Source: Pseudarthrobacter sp.
GTDB taxonomy: Bacteria > Actinomycetota > Actinomycetes > Actinomycetales > Micrococcaceae
Reading direction: 5' to 3'
DNA length: 64,000 bases
Assembly (NCBI GenBank): GCA_031178005.1
Contig: JAPSJV010000004.1
Coordinates: 1 to 64,000, forward strand
The translations under genes and the position numbers were made by a program. A model generated the notes under the pieces. That model saw nothing but the letters and a program-made list of their open reading frames with translations. It did no database searches and was not told the origin of the DNA. Below are positions 53,301 to 60,622 of this stretch, in pieces (within the stretch, counting starts at the first letter, position 1; the number at the start of each line of letters is the position of its first letter).

Positions 53301-53423
53301 CAGGTCAAACAGCTCGATGACACCAGGCCCGGCAAGCACCTTGCCCAACTCCTTGATCCCGGCCAACGGCCTGACCGCCAAGCGCCAACAGACTTCAACT
53401 ATCGAAAAGGATTCCTGACATGA
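50310..53423 (+). CDS. fused FAD-binding and Fe-S oxidoreductase (D-2-hydroxyacid / glycolate oxidase type)
   Basis: 1037 residues from ATG 50310, 8 nt after the aminotransferase. N-terminal ~1-560: FAD_binding_4 domain (RGGGTSMAGNAIGPGVVLDF) and the GlcD-type C-domain (YGHFGAGCMHIR; SLSGEHGDGRARSQLLPLMY). C-terminal ~600-1037: GlcF-like region with 4Fe-4S Cys groups (CIGVGRCRTDSGGVMCPSYR; CLSCKACSTDCPTGVDM) and two CCG-type motifs (ADACCGLTWISTG; DASGCCGVAGNFGFEKEH). It resembles fused D-2-hydroxyglutarate/lactate dehydrogenases such as YdiJ, which pass electrons to the respiratory chain. The Ile/Leu-rich segments are not membrane helices, so it is probably cytosolic or peripheral. ATGA overlap couples it to the aldehyde dehydrogenase. 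Confidence 0.9.
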   Translation: MTVSSLPDAASDVGPAASAAAHRTVLDRLSAAGISADSSARRLAEYSYDASNYRVQPLAVVFPRSADEVVATLAVCRESGTPLISRGGGTSMAGNAIGPGVVLDFSRHMNRIQAVDPAAGTVAVDPGVVLAVLSREVEKATGSRFTFAPDPSSKNRATVGGALGNDACGNHSVRYGRTSDHVVELDVVTSDGARLTATATEVRATHPGDRASAARAAALTTSLKELAHSNLAAFRVELGRIQRQVSGYHLDNLLPEKGFNVARALVGSEGTCVIITGARMKLVPKPASALLVCLGYSDVVDAARDIGTILEFAPAAVEGIDEAIVDTMRFRRGDGAVLGLPQGKAWLYVDLDGDNPEEVAAQAELLLERLRANGRLVDGRPVPELVERASLWRVREDGAGLSSRLSTGGESWPGWEDSAVAPENLADYLADFRTLLDQYGLQGVMYGHFGAGCMHIRITYDLRTPEGREVFRTFTAEAAKLVVRHGGSLSGEHGDGRARSQLLPLMYSQPMLEAFTAYRRLWDPAGILNPGSLTDPDAMDENLALDGVPDREWRTSFDLRPLHSGGGSATEADDPGTSAGSGTDPWVHAVQGCIGVGRCRTDSGGVMCPSYRATKDEKDSTRGRARVLQEMVRGARTVEEGWKSEEVREVLDLCLSCKACSTDCPTGVDMATYKSEFFDHYYRGKRRPMSHFSLGWLPRWLKVTGVVAPLVNAVLATPLAKVAAVLGGLTTHRSMPRFAGGSEWRREVAAAGVQVRSHGRLRLRPFGRLLSRSRKHDGGTLSAAQGVVLFVDTFTRGFRPEVAGAAARVLAGTGEQVACSADACCGLTWISTGQLDTAKKLMANAADVLDDGTDRPIVVVEPSCAAALRKDLPELVHTDQARRVAARVRSFAGYVGELAVAGWTPAPAEPLPEQVVLQTHCHEYSVFGAGTQKSALAAVGVSTVVDASGCCGVAGNFGFEKEHYDVSMLVAEQALAPALRSTGAESVVLTDGFSCAMQVKQLDDTRPGKHLAQLLDPGQRPDRQAPTDFNYRKGFLT

Positions 53424-54913
53424 CATCCCAGACCACCCAGACAGCCCGGACCTCCCAGCGTGCGCTCGACGCCATCGCCAAGGTCAGCACCGGCCTGCTG
53501 ATCGACGGCGAATGGGCCGAAGCCGCCTCCGGTGCGCGGTTCGACGTCGTCAATCCCGCCACCGAGGAGGTCATCGCCACGGTGGCCGACGGCGGCCCCG
53601 AAGACGCCCGCCGCGCGATCGAAACCGCCGGCCGCGTGCAGAAGGAGTGGGCAAAGACCCCGCCCCGGGCCCGCAGCGAAATCCTGCGCCGCGCCTACGA
53701 CCTCATCATGGCCCGCCAGGACGAACTGGCCCTGGTCATGACCAGCGAGATGGGCAAGCCGTTCGCCGAGGCCAAGGGCGAAGTGGCTTACGCAGCCGAG
53801 TTCTTCCGCTGGTTCTCCGAGGAAGCAGTCCGCATTGGCGGCGACCTGACCACTACCGGCGACGGCAAGAACCGCATCCTGGTATCCAAGGAGCCCGTGG
53901 GCCCGTGCGTGCTGGTCACACCCTGGAACTTCCCGCTGGCCATGGGCACCCGCAAGATCGGGCCGGCCATCGCCGCCGGCTGCACCATGGTGTTCAAGCC
54001 CGCCAACCTCACCCCGTTGTCCTCCCTGGCGCTCGCCGACATCCTGATTGAGGCCGGGCTGCCCAAGGGCGTGCTCAACGTCGTCTGCACCACCAAGGCC
54101 TCCGACGTGGTGTCGCCGTGGATGTCCAGCGGAATTGCCCGCAAGGTCAGTTTCACCGGCTCCACCGCCGTTGGCGTCAAGCTGCTGGAGCAAGCGTCCG
54201 AGCACGTGATGCGTTCCTCCATGGAACTGGGCGGAAACGCGCCGTTCATCGTGTTTGAGGACGCGGACCTGGACCGTGCCGTGGAAGGCGCGGTGGCCGC
54301 CAAGATGCGGAACATGGGCGAGGCCTGCACCGCCGCCAACCGGCTTTTTGTGCAGCGTTCCGTTGCCGATGAGTTTGCCCGGAAGCTCGCCGCCCGCCTG
54401 AGTGCGCTGTCGGTGGGCGATGGCGCAGAGGAGGGTACCGACGTCGGACCCCTCGTGGAAGAGAAGGCACTCACCAAGGTGCAGGAACTGGTGGATGACG
54501 CCGTGGCGAAGGGTGCCACCGTGGTGTGCGGCGGCTCCCGTCCGGACCGCGCCGGGTACTTCTTCACCCCGACGGTGCTTTCCGGTGTCAGCGCCGAATC
54601 GGACCTGATGAGCCAGGAAATCTTTGGCCCGGTGGCACCCGTGATTCCGTTCGACACCGAGGAAGAAGTAATCCGGATCGCCAATGACACCCCCTGGGGC
54701 CTGGTGGGTTACCTGTTCACCCAGGACGTGGACCGCGGCTTCCGGATGGGCGACGCCCTGGAGGTCGGAATGGTGGGGCTGAACACCGGGATCGTCTCCA
54801 ACCCGGCGGCGCCGTTCGGCGGCATTAAGGCCTCGGGCCTTGGCCGCGAAGGCGGCCGCGTGGGCATCGAGGAATTCCTCGAAACCAAATACATGGCCAT
54901 TCCCCGCGGCTGA
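53420..54913 (+). CDS. succinate/aspartate-semialdehyde-type aldehyde dehydrogenase
   Basis: 497 residues; ATG 53420 overlaps the preceding stop by 4 nt. NAD(P)-dependent ALDH with FKPANLTPLSSLALADILIE, GSTAVGVKLL, the general-base Glu in MELGGNAPFIVFEDADLD and the nucleophile Cys in NMGEACTAANRLFVQ. Start of the mature fold: LLIDGEWAEAASGARFDVVN. This subfamily includes GabD (succinate semialdehyde) and DoeC of ectoine catabolism (aspartate semialdehyde). Placed with the class III aminotransferase, it should oxidise the product semialdehyde to a dicarboxylate that enters central metabolism. Confidence 0.92.
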   Translation: MTSQTTQTARTSQRALDAIAKVSTGLLIDGEWAEAASGARFDVVNPATEEVIATVADGGPEDARRAIETAGRVQKEWAKTPPRARSEILRRAYDLIMARQDELALVMTSEMGKPFAEAKGEVAYAAEFFRWFSEEAVRIGGDLTTTGDGKNRILVSKEPVGPCVLVTPWNFPLAMGTRKIGPAIAAGCTMVFKPANLTPLSSLALADILIEAGLPKGVLNVVCTTKASDVVSPWMSSGIARKVSFTGSTAVGVKLLEQASEHVMRSSMELGGNAPFIVFEDADLDRAVEGAVAAKMRNMGEACTAANRLFVQRSVADEFARKLAARLSALSVGDGAEEGTDVGPLVEEKALTKVQELVDDAVAKGATVVCGGSRPDRAGYFFTPTVLSGVSAESDLMSQEIFGPVAPVIPFDTEEEVIRIANDTPWGLVGYLFTQDVDRGFRMGDALEVGMVGLNTGIVSNPAAPFGGIKASGLGREGGRVGIEEFLETKYMAIPRG

Positions 54914-54944
54914 ACGCTTCCACAGACAACGGAGTCAAGGAACA

Positions 54945-56432
54945 ATGCGAAATAGAACCACAAAACTGAAGGATGAACTTGTCATGGCAAATCCACAGTC
55001 AGTGCAAAACAACCAGCCGGAACCGCAGGAAGCACCAGGTTCCGAACCCTGCACGACGGCCGGAAAACAGGCCCTTCACCGTTCCATCCTGGGCTCGGCC
55101 CTGGGTAACGCAGTGGAGTGGTTCGACTACGGCGTCTACGGCTATCTCACCATCTACATGGCCACCAACTTCTTCGGGTCCGTTGAGGGCGACGGCGGCC
55201 TGGGCGTCACGCTGACCCTCGCCACCCTGGCGCTGTCCTTCCTGGTGCGTCCTTTGGGCGGGCTGATCCTGGGCCCGCTGGGCGACAAGGTGGGCCGGCA
55301 GAAGGTGATGGTCCTGACCGTCACGCTGATGACCCTGGCCACCGGCTGCATCGGGCTGCTGCCAACGCTCGACACAGTGGGCCTGCTGGCACCGGTGCTG
55401 CTGCTGATCTGCCGCCTGGTGCAGGGCTTCTCCGCCGGCGGCGAGTACGGCGGCGCAGCGGTGTACATGGCGGAATCGGCGCCGGACCGCCGTCGTGGTT
55501 TCTTTGGATCCTTCCTGGAATTCGGCACCACCGTCGGCTTCATCCTCGCCGCGATCGTCTGCACCTCGCTGATCGCAGTCGTGGGGGACCAGGGCATGGA
55601 GGACGGCTGGTGGCGCGTACCGTTCCTGCTGACCATCCCCTTGGGCCTCACCGCACTCTGGATCCGGACCCGGCTGATCGAGGCCCCGGTGTTCTCCGAA
55701 GCGGCGAAGCATGCCGAGGTCACCAAGACCCCGCTGCGGCACGTCCTGAAGCACAACTGGCGCCAACTGCTGGTGCTGGCCGGGTTTGTGGTGCTGCTGA
55801 ACGTGGCGTTCTACCTGATCCTGGGCTACATGCCCACCTACCTCAGCGGCCAGCTGGGACACAGCACCGCACAGGGCAACTGGATGCTGGTGGCCATCAT
55901 GGCGCTGATGCTGGTGGCCATCCCGCCCGTTGGTGCACTGTCTGACCGGGTTGGCCGTAAACCGCTGCTGATGGCGGCAGCCGCCGGGTACGCGCTGCTG
56001 TCCGTTCCGTCGATCATGCTGCTGGGATCCTCCAGCTTGCTGCTGCAGTTCCTGGGCCTGGGCGTGCTGGGCCTGCTGCTGGTGGTCCTGGTGGCTTCGG
56101 TGTCCTCGACGCTGCCGGCGTTGTTCCCCACGGCCGTCCGCTACACGGGCTTCGCGATTGCCTACAACTTCTCCACGGCGTTCTTTGCCGGGCCGTCGCA
56201 GACCATCGCGAACCAGCTCATCGAGACCACCGGAAACCAGCTGGTCCCGGGCTGGTACATGGCGATCGCGGGTGTGATCGGGCTGGTCAGTGTGTACTGC
56301 ATGCGCGAAACGGCCCAGGCAACGCTGCGCGGCGAGGAGCAACCAGGCCTGCCCGAGTCCGTTGGCCTGCCCAAGCTGCGGTTTGTGGAGCTGAACCGGA
56401 AGGACGCGGAGATAAGGCGGGAGAGCTTCTAG
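54945..56432 (+). CDS. MHS-family metabolite:proton symporter (ProP-like)
   Basis: 495 residues from ATG 54945; an alternative start at 54984 has AAGGA at longer spacing and cannot be excluded. Twelve helices; landmarks of the MHS group: ALGNAVEWFDYGVYGYLTIY, RPLGGLILGPLGDKVGRQKV, GFSAGGEYGGAAVYMAESAP and PALFPTAVRYTGFAIAYNFS. ProP, its best-known member, imports proline, betaine and ectoine under osmotic stress, so the gene fits an ectoine-type cluster; other MHS members import citrate or shikimate. It is the last gene of the rightward operon, 31 nt after the aldehyde dehydrogenase. Confidence 0.9.
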   Translation: MRNRTTKLKDELVMANPQSVQNNQPEPQEAPGSEPCTTAGKQALHRSILGSALGNAVEWFDYGVYGYLTIYMATNFFGSVEGDGGLGVTLTLATLALSFLVRPLGGLILGPLGDKVGRQKVMVLTVTLMTLATGCIGLLPTLDTVGLLAPVLLLICRLVQGFSAGGEYGGAAVYMAESAPDRRRGFFGSFLEFGTTVGFILAAIVCTSLIAVVGDQGMEDGWWRVPFLLTIPLGLTALWIRTRLIEAPVFSEAAKHAEVTKTPLRHVLKHNWRQLLVLAGFVVLLNVAFYLILGYMPTYLSGQLGHSTAQGNWMLVAIMALMLVAIPPVGALSDRVGRKPLLMAAAAGYALLSVPSIMLLGSSSLLLQFLGLGVLGLLLVVLVASVSSTLPALFPTAVRYTGFAIAYNFSTAFFAGPSQTIANQLIETTGNQLVPGWYMAIAGVIGLVSVYCMRETAQATLRGEEQPGLPESVGLPKLRFVELNRKDAEIRRESF

Positions 56433-56455
56433 CCCTCGGCGTGGGTTTACACGGG

Positions 56456-56965
56456 TTAAGGGGCCAGGATCTGCTCGCGGAGGATGTCCGCGTGGCCGCA
56501 GTGCTGGGCCAATTCCCGCAGCACGTGCACATAGACCCAGCGGAGGGGGAGCGGGCCCCGGCGGTTGCCGTGCAGCAGGTCGTCCAATCCCAGCGGAGCA
56601 GCGGCAGCGAGCGACGCCGAGCATGCCTCGAGGTGCGCCTGTTGGATGCTGGCGATGGTGTCGGCGTCGTCAAGAATGAATGACTCGTCCGGTGTGGCAG
56701 GAATCCCGATCTTGGACCGCGGCCGGCAGGTGATGGCCTCGTCGAACCACACCTTCTCCACAAAAATGGCGTGCTTGACCAGGCCCAGCAAGGTGGTCCG
56801 GGACGGTACCAGCGAACGGCGGGCCTGCTCCTCGGTCAGCCCGTCCAGGCAGCCGTTCAGCATGCTGCGGTGCTGGGCAATAAACGCCTCGAACTGGATG
56901 CGGAGGGGATCGTGGATGACGTCGTCAACGGGCGTGGCGGGGAACGGGGCAGGCAGGGTAGGCAT
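56456..56965 (-). CDS. DinB-like protein (DUF664/DinB_2)
   Basis: 169 residues. A four-helix DinB-like fold with the expected three His ligands: His in GLVKHAIFVEKVWF, His in YVHVLRELAQHCGHADILR (two). DinB-like proteins include thiol S-transferases and maleylpyruvate isomerases of mycothiol-containing actinobacteria, but the substrate of this one is unknown. ATG 56965; convergent with the symporter gene, 23 nt apart. Confidence 0.88.
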   Translation of the reverse strand: MPTLPAPFPATPVDDVIHDPLRIQFEAFIAQHRSMLNGCLDGLTEEQARRSLVPSRTTLLGLVKHAIFVEKVWFDEAITCRPRSKIGIPATPDESFILDDADTIASIQQAHLEACSASLAAAAPLGLDDLLHGNRRGPLPLRWVYVHVLRELAQHCGHADILREQILAP

Positions 56966-57041
56966 TCGAGCAGTATCTCCCTTCCGGCGGGCCGGGGCAA
57001 TGACCCTGTACCCGAGGGCGCTGCGTGGGTAACCTCAGAAC

Positions 57042-57653
57042 ATGTGCAATGTGGTGGTTAACAACATCGTTTCGCTGGACGGTTTCTACGCGGATGAGGG
57101 CGGCAACCCGGTGGTCCTGAATATGGACCAGACGTTCGACGCCTACAACCTGGAACGCATCAAGGCAGCCGGGACGGTTCTGCTGGGCCGTACATCGTTC
57201 GAGGGATTCGGCAGCTACTGGCCGTCCATCGCCGATGCCCCTGCGGACCCGGACAACCCGGAGCTGAGCCCGGACAATCGGGAGCTCAGCCGGGTCTTCA
57301 ACCGGATTCCCAAGGTGGTGGTCTCGGACTCGCTGCAGGTGCCGCCGGAGCATCCGTGGGCCGGCACCACCACCGTCATCCCGCGCGCTGATGCGGCAGA
57401 TTGGGTGGCGCGGGAGAAGCAGAAGGACGACGCCGATATCGTCATTTTCGCCAGCCGCACCGTATGGAACGGGCTGCTTTCCCAGGGGCTGGTTGACGAG
57501 CTTCACCTCACCATCAGCCCCACTGTGCTTGGTACCGGCCAGCCGTTGTTCCTCGGGCCCGCCAGCCTGCAGCTCCTGGACGTCCAGCCGTTTCCGGGCT
57601 CCGGCAACGTCCTGTTGAGGTACGGTCCGGGCGACGGGCCCGCTCCTGGTTGA
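57042..57653 (+). CDS. dihydrofolate reductase-like protein (RibD C-terminal type)
   Basis: 203 residues. The reductase fold is indicated by VVVNNIVSLDGFYADEGGNP at the N-terminus, TVLLGRTSFEGFGSYWPSIA (NADPH/substrate region) and VDELHLTISPTVLGTGQPLF. Many actinobacteria carry several such YwjB/YyaP-type proteins of unknown substrate, distinct from true DHFR. TAACCT (57030-57035) lies 6 nt before the ATG and there is no Shine-Dalgarno, so the transcript may be leaderless. Confidence 0.88.
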   Translation: MCNVVVNNIVSLDGFYADEGGNPVVLNMDQTFDAYNLERIKAAGTVLLGRTSFEGFGSYWPSIADAPADPDNPELSPDNRELSRVFNRIPKVVVSDSLQVPPEHPWAGTTTVIPRADAADWVAREKQKDDADIVIFASRTVWNGLLSQGLVDELHLTISPTVLGTGQPLFLGPASLQLLDVQPFPGSGNVLLRYGPGDGPAPG

Positions 57654-57673
57654 CTGATGCCCTGGAAAAGGAG

Positions 57674-57702
57674 GACGGCGGCGGCACTCAGGCGCCGCCG
57701 TC
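57674..57702 (+). terminator. terminator hairpin after the RibD-like gene
   Basis: GACGGCGGCG (57674-57683) pairs with CGCCGCCGTC (57693-57702), 21 nt after the stop; TCGTC follows. It is directly followed by palindromic repeat copy 3. Confidence 0.7.
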
Positions 57703-57713
57703 GTCAACCCCAT

Positions 57714-57770
57714 CGAGTGGTTAGATAATGTCGCTTAGGTTCGCCCTAAGCGGCATTATGTCGCCACTCG
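57714..57770. repeat. palindromic repeat family, copy 3
   Basis: Left arm 57714-57739 (contains ATAATGTCGCTTAGG) pairs with 57745-57770 (CCTAAGCGGCATTATGTCGC plus CACTCG), with an internal 4-nt mismatched block and one further mismatch. Same core as copies 1 and 2; here between convergent genes. Confidence 0.85.
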
Positions 57771-57807
57771 GCGGTTGGACCAGACGGGGGTGGGCTAGCC
57801 CGGCAGA

Positions 57808-58905
57808 CTACACGAAGGTGGGGACGGCGGTCAGCGGCACAGGTTCGGGCCGGGCCACCATGCTTTCCACGGCCACCGCGGTTCCGGTGCGGGCTGATTC
57901 GAGCACCGACTCCATCACGTCCAGCGCGTGGAACGCCAGCTTGCCCCCGGCCCGGGGTTCCGTTCCCGCGGGCGTACCGGCCAGGTCCGCGATCCCAAAC
58001 CCCCGGCCCGAGTCCACGTAACCGGCGGAAACCGGCAGCGTCTCCCAGGCATCGCCGCCGAGTACGAACAGCTCCACCGGCCCGTCGAAGCGGTTCGGAT
58101 CCGGGACGGCCAGTGAGCCGAGTTCGCCGTGGATTTCGAGGTTGGACGCTTTGGAGTTGACGGCGTCGAAGCTCATCAGCAGGGTGGACAGTGCCCCGTT
58201 GGCGTGCTGCAGGATTCCGGTGACGTGGGAGTCGAACGTTACGGGAATGACCTCGCCCTGGCGCGGCCCGGAACCAATGGTCCGCTCGCTACGCGTGTGG
58301 CTGGCCATGCCGGTGACCGAAACCACCGGGCCCAGCAGCGTGACCAAGGCGCTGACGTAGTAGGGACCCATGTCCAGCAGCGGGCCTCCGCCGGGCTGGT
58401 AGTAGAAGTCCGGGTTGGGGTGCCAGCGCTCATGCCCGGGGGTGACCATGGTGGCGGAGGCGGAGATGGGCGCGCCGATCAGGCCGTCGTCGATCGCTTT
58501 GCGGGCTGTCTGGATGCCGGTGCCCAGGACGGTATCCGGAGCGCAGCCAACCAAAACGCCCGCAGCGGAGGCCGCCTCCAGGACAGTGCGGGCTTCGTCG
58601 GTGGTGGTGGCCAGCGGCTTCTCACCGTAAACGGATTTCCCTGCGGCGATCGCCTTGAGTGCCACCTCAGCATGGGCTGCCGGGATGGTCAGGTTCAGGA
58701 CCAGATCAACCTCCGGATCGGCTAGGAGTTCGTCAACGCCCAGGGCCCGGACGCCGTCGTAATCATCAGCAACTGCTTGCGCACGCGCCGGATCCAGATC
58801 TGCGACGGCAACCAGGGACAGCGCGTCCAGGCGCGGGAAGTTGGCCAGGTACTGGGCGATGATGGCGCCGCAGCCGACGATTCCTACTTTCAACGGCTTG
58901 CCCAC
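57808..58905 (-). CDS. Gfo/Idh/MocA-family oxidoreductase (ThuB-like)
   Basis: 365 residues from GTG 58905, overlapping the ThuA stop by 16 nt with AAAGGGG upstream. The N-terminal NAD Rossmann fold is KVGIVGCGAIIAQYLANFPR; the cofactor-side Lys-Pro is in VYGEKPLATTTDEA. The C-domain has GGGPLLDMGPYYVSALV with the conserved Asp/His-region glycine-rich stretch. Proteins of this family oxidise or reduce sugars; ThuB acts with ThuA on trehalose-type disaccharides through a 3-keto intermediate. The overlap with ThuA suggests equal dosage of the two. Confidence 0.9.
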   Translation of the reverse strand: MGKPLKVGIVGCGAIIAQYLANFPRLDALSLVAVADLDPARAQAVADDYDGVRALGVDELLADPEVDLVLNLTIPAAHAEVALKAIAAGKSVYGEKPLATTTDEARTVLEAASAAGVLVGCAPDTVLGTGIQTARKAIDDGLIGAPISASATMVTPGHERWHPNPDFYYQPGGGPLLDMGPYYVSALVTLLGPVVSVTGMASHTRSERTIGSGPRQGEVIPVTFDSHVTGILQHANGALSTLLMSFDAVNSKASNLEIHGELGSLAVPDPNRFDGPVELFVLGGDAWETLPVSAGYVDSGRGFGIADLAGTPAGTEPRAGGKLAFHALDVMESVLESARTGTAVAVESMVARPEPVPLTAVPTFV

Positions 58906-59588
58906 AGCAGGCCCCTTTCGATGATGGTGCGGACGTTGCCGTCTTGGAGGACCTCCAGGTTGTGGCCCGGAGTGGAGACGAAAATCCGGCCTTGGCCCCA
59001 CTGCCGGGTCCAGATGGCCGGCGAGGTGACTTCACGGTTCCAGGGATCCCATTCGCGGACCTTCTGCGTGGTGGTGGCCAGGACGTCGATGTAGTCGTCG
59101 GCCAGCACCCAGTACTGCTCGGTGACCAGGTCAAAGTCGCCGATGCCTTGCGTGATGGGGTGCGCCGCCGCGGCAGGGAGCATGTTGACCGTGTACGGGA
59201 CGTAGTTGTCCGGCTGCCCGCCGGTGCGCTCGTCCGGGTGTTTGCCCGGATGGCACGCGAACTGCCCGCCGATCAGGTGCAGGTAATCGGAGGTGTTCCG
59301 GTAGGAATCGGTAATTCCACCGTGCCAGCCGGCCAGTCCGGTGCCCTGTTCGACGGCGGTGCGGAGCCCCTCGAACTCGTCCTTTTCGATGGTGGACATG
59401 GTCATGCACTGCATGATGAGGTCCACCCCGGCCATGTATTCGGCGTCGGCGTAGATCTTGGGGGATTCCTCCACGCGGACGTCGTAGCCGTTGTCCTTCA
59501 GGAACGGGATGAACGCGTCCGTGGCTTCCGCCGGCTGGTGCCCGTCCCATCCGCCCCGCACTACAAGGGCTGTTTTGGTTTCTGTCAT
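58890..59588 (-). CDS. ThuA-domain protein
   Basis: 232 residues from ATG 59588, AAAAGGAA upstream. The ThuA fold (class I amidotransferase-like) is shown by ALVVRGGWDGHQPAEATDAF, VDLIMQCMTMSTIEKDEFEG and GTGLAGWHGGITDSYRNTSD with LIGGQFACHPG, and the end GRIFVSTPGHNLEVLQDGNV. ThuA of Sinorhizobium belongs to trehalose utilisation and works with the ThuB oxidoreductase on 3-keto-disaccharides. The same operon here has two such oxidoreductases and a sugar importer. Confidence 0.9.
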   Translation of the reverse strand: MTETKTALVVRGGWDGHQPAEATDAFIPFLKDNGYDVRVEESPKIYADAEYMAGVDLIMQCMTMSTIEKDEFEGLRTAVEQGTGLAGWHGGITDSYRNTSDYLHLIGGQFACHPGKHPDERTGGQPDNYVPYTVNMLPAAAAHPITQGIGDFDLVTEQYWVLADDYIDVLATTTQKVREWDPWNREVTSPAIWTRQWGQGRIFVSTPGHNLEVLQDGNVRTIIERGLLWASR

Positions 59589-59616
59589 GGTGTTCCTTTT
59601 CTCGGTGGCTGAAGTC

Positions 59617-60621
59617 TCAATGGTTCGAAAATGCGGCGTCGAATGCGGCGTTGGGCGGGGCAATCGCGGCAAGTTCGCGGACCAGGGCAAGGGCCTGAGG
59701 CGCTCCGACGAGGCGGTCCATGCCGGCGTCTTCCCATTCCACGCTGGTGGGGCCTTCGTAGCCGATCGCGTTGAGCGTGCGGAAAATGGGTTCCCAGTTC
59801 ACGTCCCCGTGCCCGGCGGTGACAAAGTCCCAGCCGCGGCGTGGATCAGCCCACGGCAGGTGCGAGCCGAGCCGGCCGTTGCGCCCGTTGAGCTGCCGCA
59901 CGGATTCCTTGACGTGAACGTGGAAGATCTTCGACGCGAAGTCCTGGAGGAACATCACCGGATCCAGGTCCTGCCAGATGAAGTGGGAAGGATCGAAGTT
60001 CAGCCCGAAGCTTTCCCGGTGTCCTATCGCCTCGAGGGTCCGCTTGGCCGTCCAGTAGTCGTAGGCGATTTCGGAGGGGTGGACTTCCAGGGCAAAACGC
60101 ACGCCCACCTCGTCGAAGGTATCCATAATGGGGTTCCAGCGGTCCGCGAAGTCCTGGTAGCCGCGCTCGATCATGGCGGGGGAGGCCGGCGGGAACATGG
60201 CAACGGCCTTCCAGATCGAAGAACCGGTGAAGCCGGTGACGGTCCTGACGCCCAGCCGGGCTGCCGCGCGGGCAGTGTCCTTCATGACCTCGGCGGCGCG
60301 GGCGCGCACTCCCTCGGGATTGCCGTCACCCCAAACCTCGGGGGACAGGATGTCCCGGTGGCGTTCGTCGATCGGGTCATCGCACACGGCCTGCCCGGTG
60401 AGGTGGTTGGCGATGGCGAAGACCTGGAGGTTGTTCTTTTCCAGGATCTCCAGCCTGCCCTGCACATAGGCGTCGTCTTCCGCGGCCCGGCGTGGATCCA
60501 GGTGGTCGCCCCAACAGGCAATCTCCAGCCCGTCGAAGCCCCATTCTCCGGCGAGCCGGGCCACCTCCTCGAACGGCAGGTCGGCCCATTGTCCGGTGAA
60601 CAATGTGATGGGTCGTGCCAT
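59617..60621 (-). CDS. sugar phosphate isomerase/epimerase-fold protein (AP_endonuc_2)
   Basis: 334 residues. TIM-barrel fold with [50 protein letters not shown] and ILHVHVKES-like block [15 protein letters not shown], then [17 protein letters not shown]; the Glu, Asp and His residues in these blocks form the family's metal site. Members act as isomerases, epimerases or 3-keto-glycoside-processing enzymes. Its stop is 28 nt before the ThuA start, and the upstream oxidoreductase ends 1 nt before its ATG. Confidence 0.9.
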   Translation of the reverse strand: MARPITLFTGQWADLPFEEVARLAGEWGFDGLEIACWGDHLDPRRAAEDDAYVQGRLEILEKNNLQVFAIANHLTGQAVCDDPIDERHRDILSPEVWGDGNPEGVRARAAEVMKDTARAAARLGVRTVTGFTGSSIWKAVAMFPPASPAMIERGYQDFADRWNPIMDTFDEVGVRFALEVHPSEIAYDYWTAKRTLEAIGHRESFGLNFDPSHFIWQDLDPVMFLQDFASKIFHVHVKESVRQLNGRNGRLGSHLPWADPRRGWDFVTAGHGDVNWEPIFRTLNAIGYEGPTSVEWEDAGMDRLVGAPQALALVRELAAIAPPNAAFDAAFSNH

Positions 60622-60622
60622 C

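Noticed and set aside
54999..56624. A 541-residue minus-strand open frame
   Set aside because: Antisense to the ProP-like symporter, rich in Gln/Arg/His; no recognisable domain.
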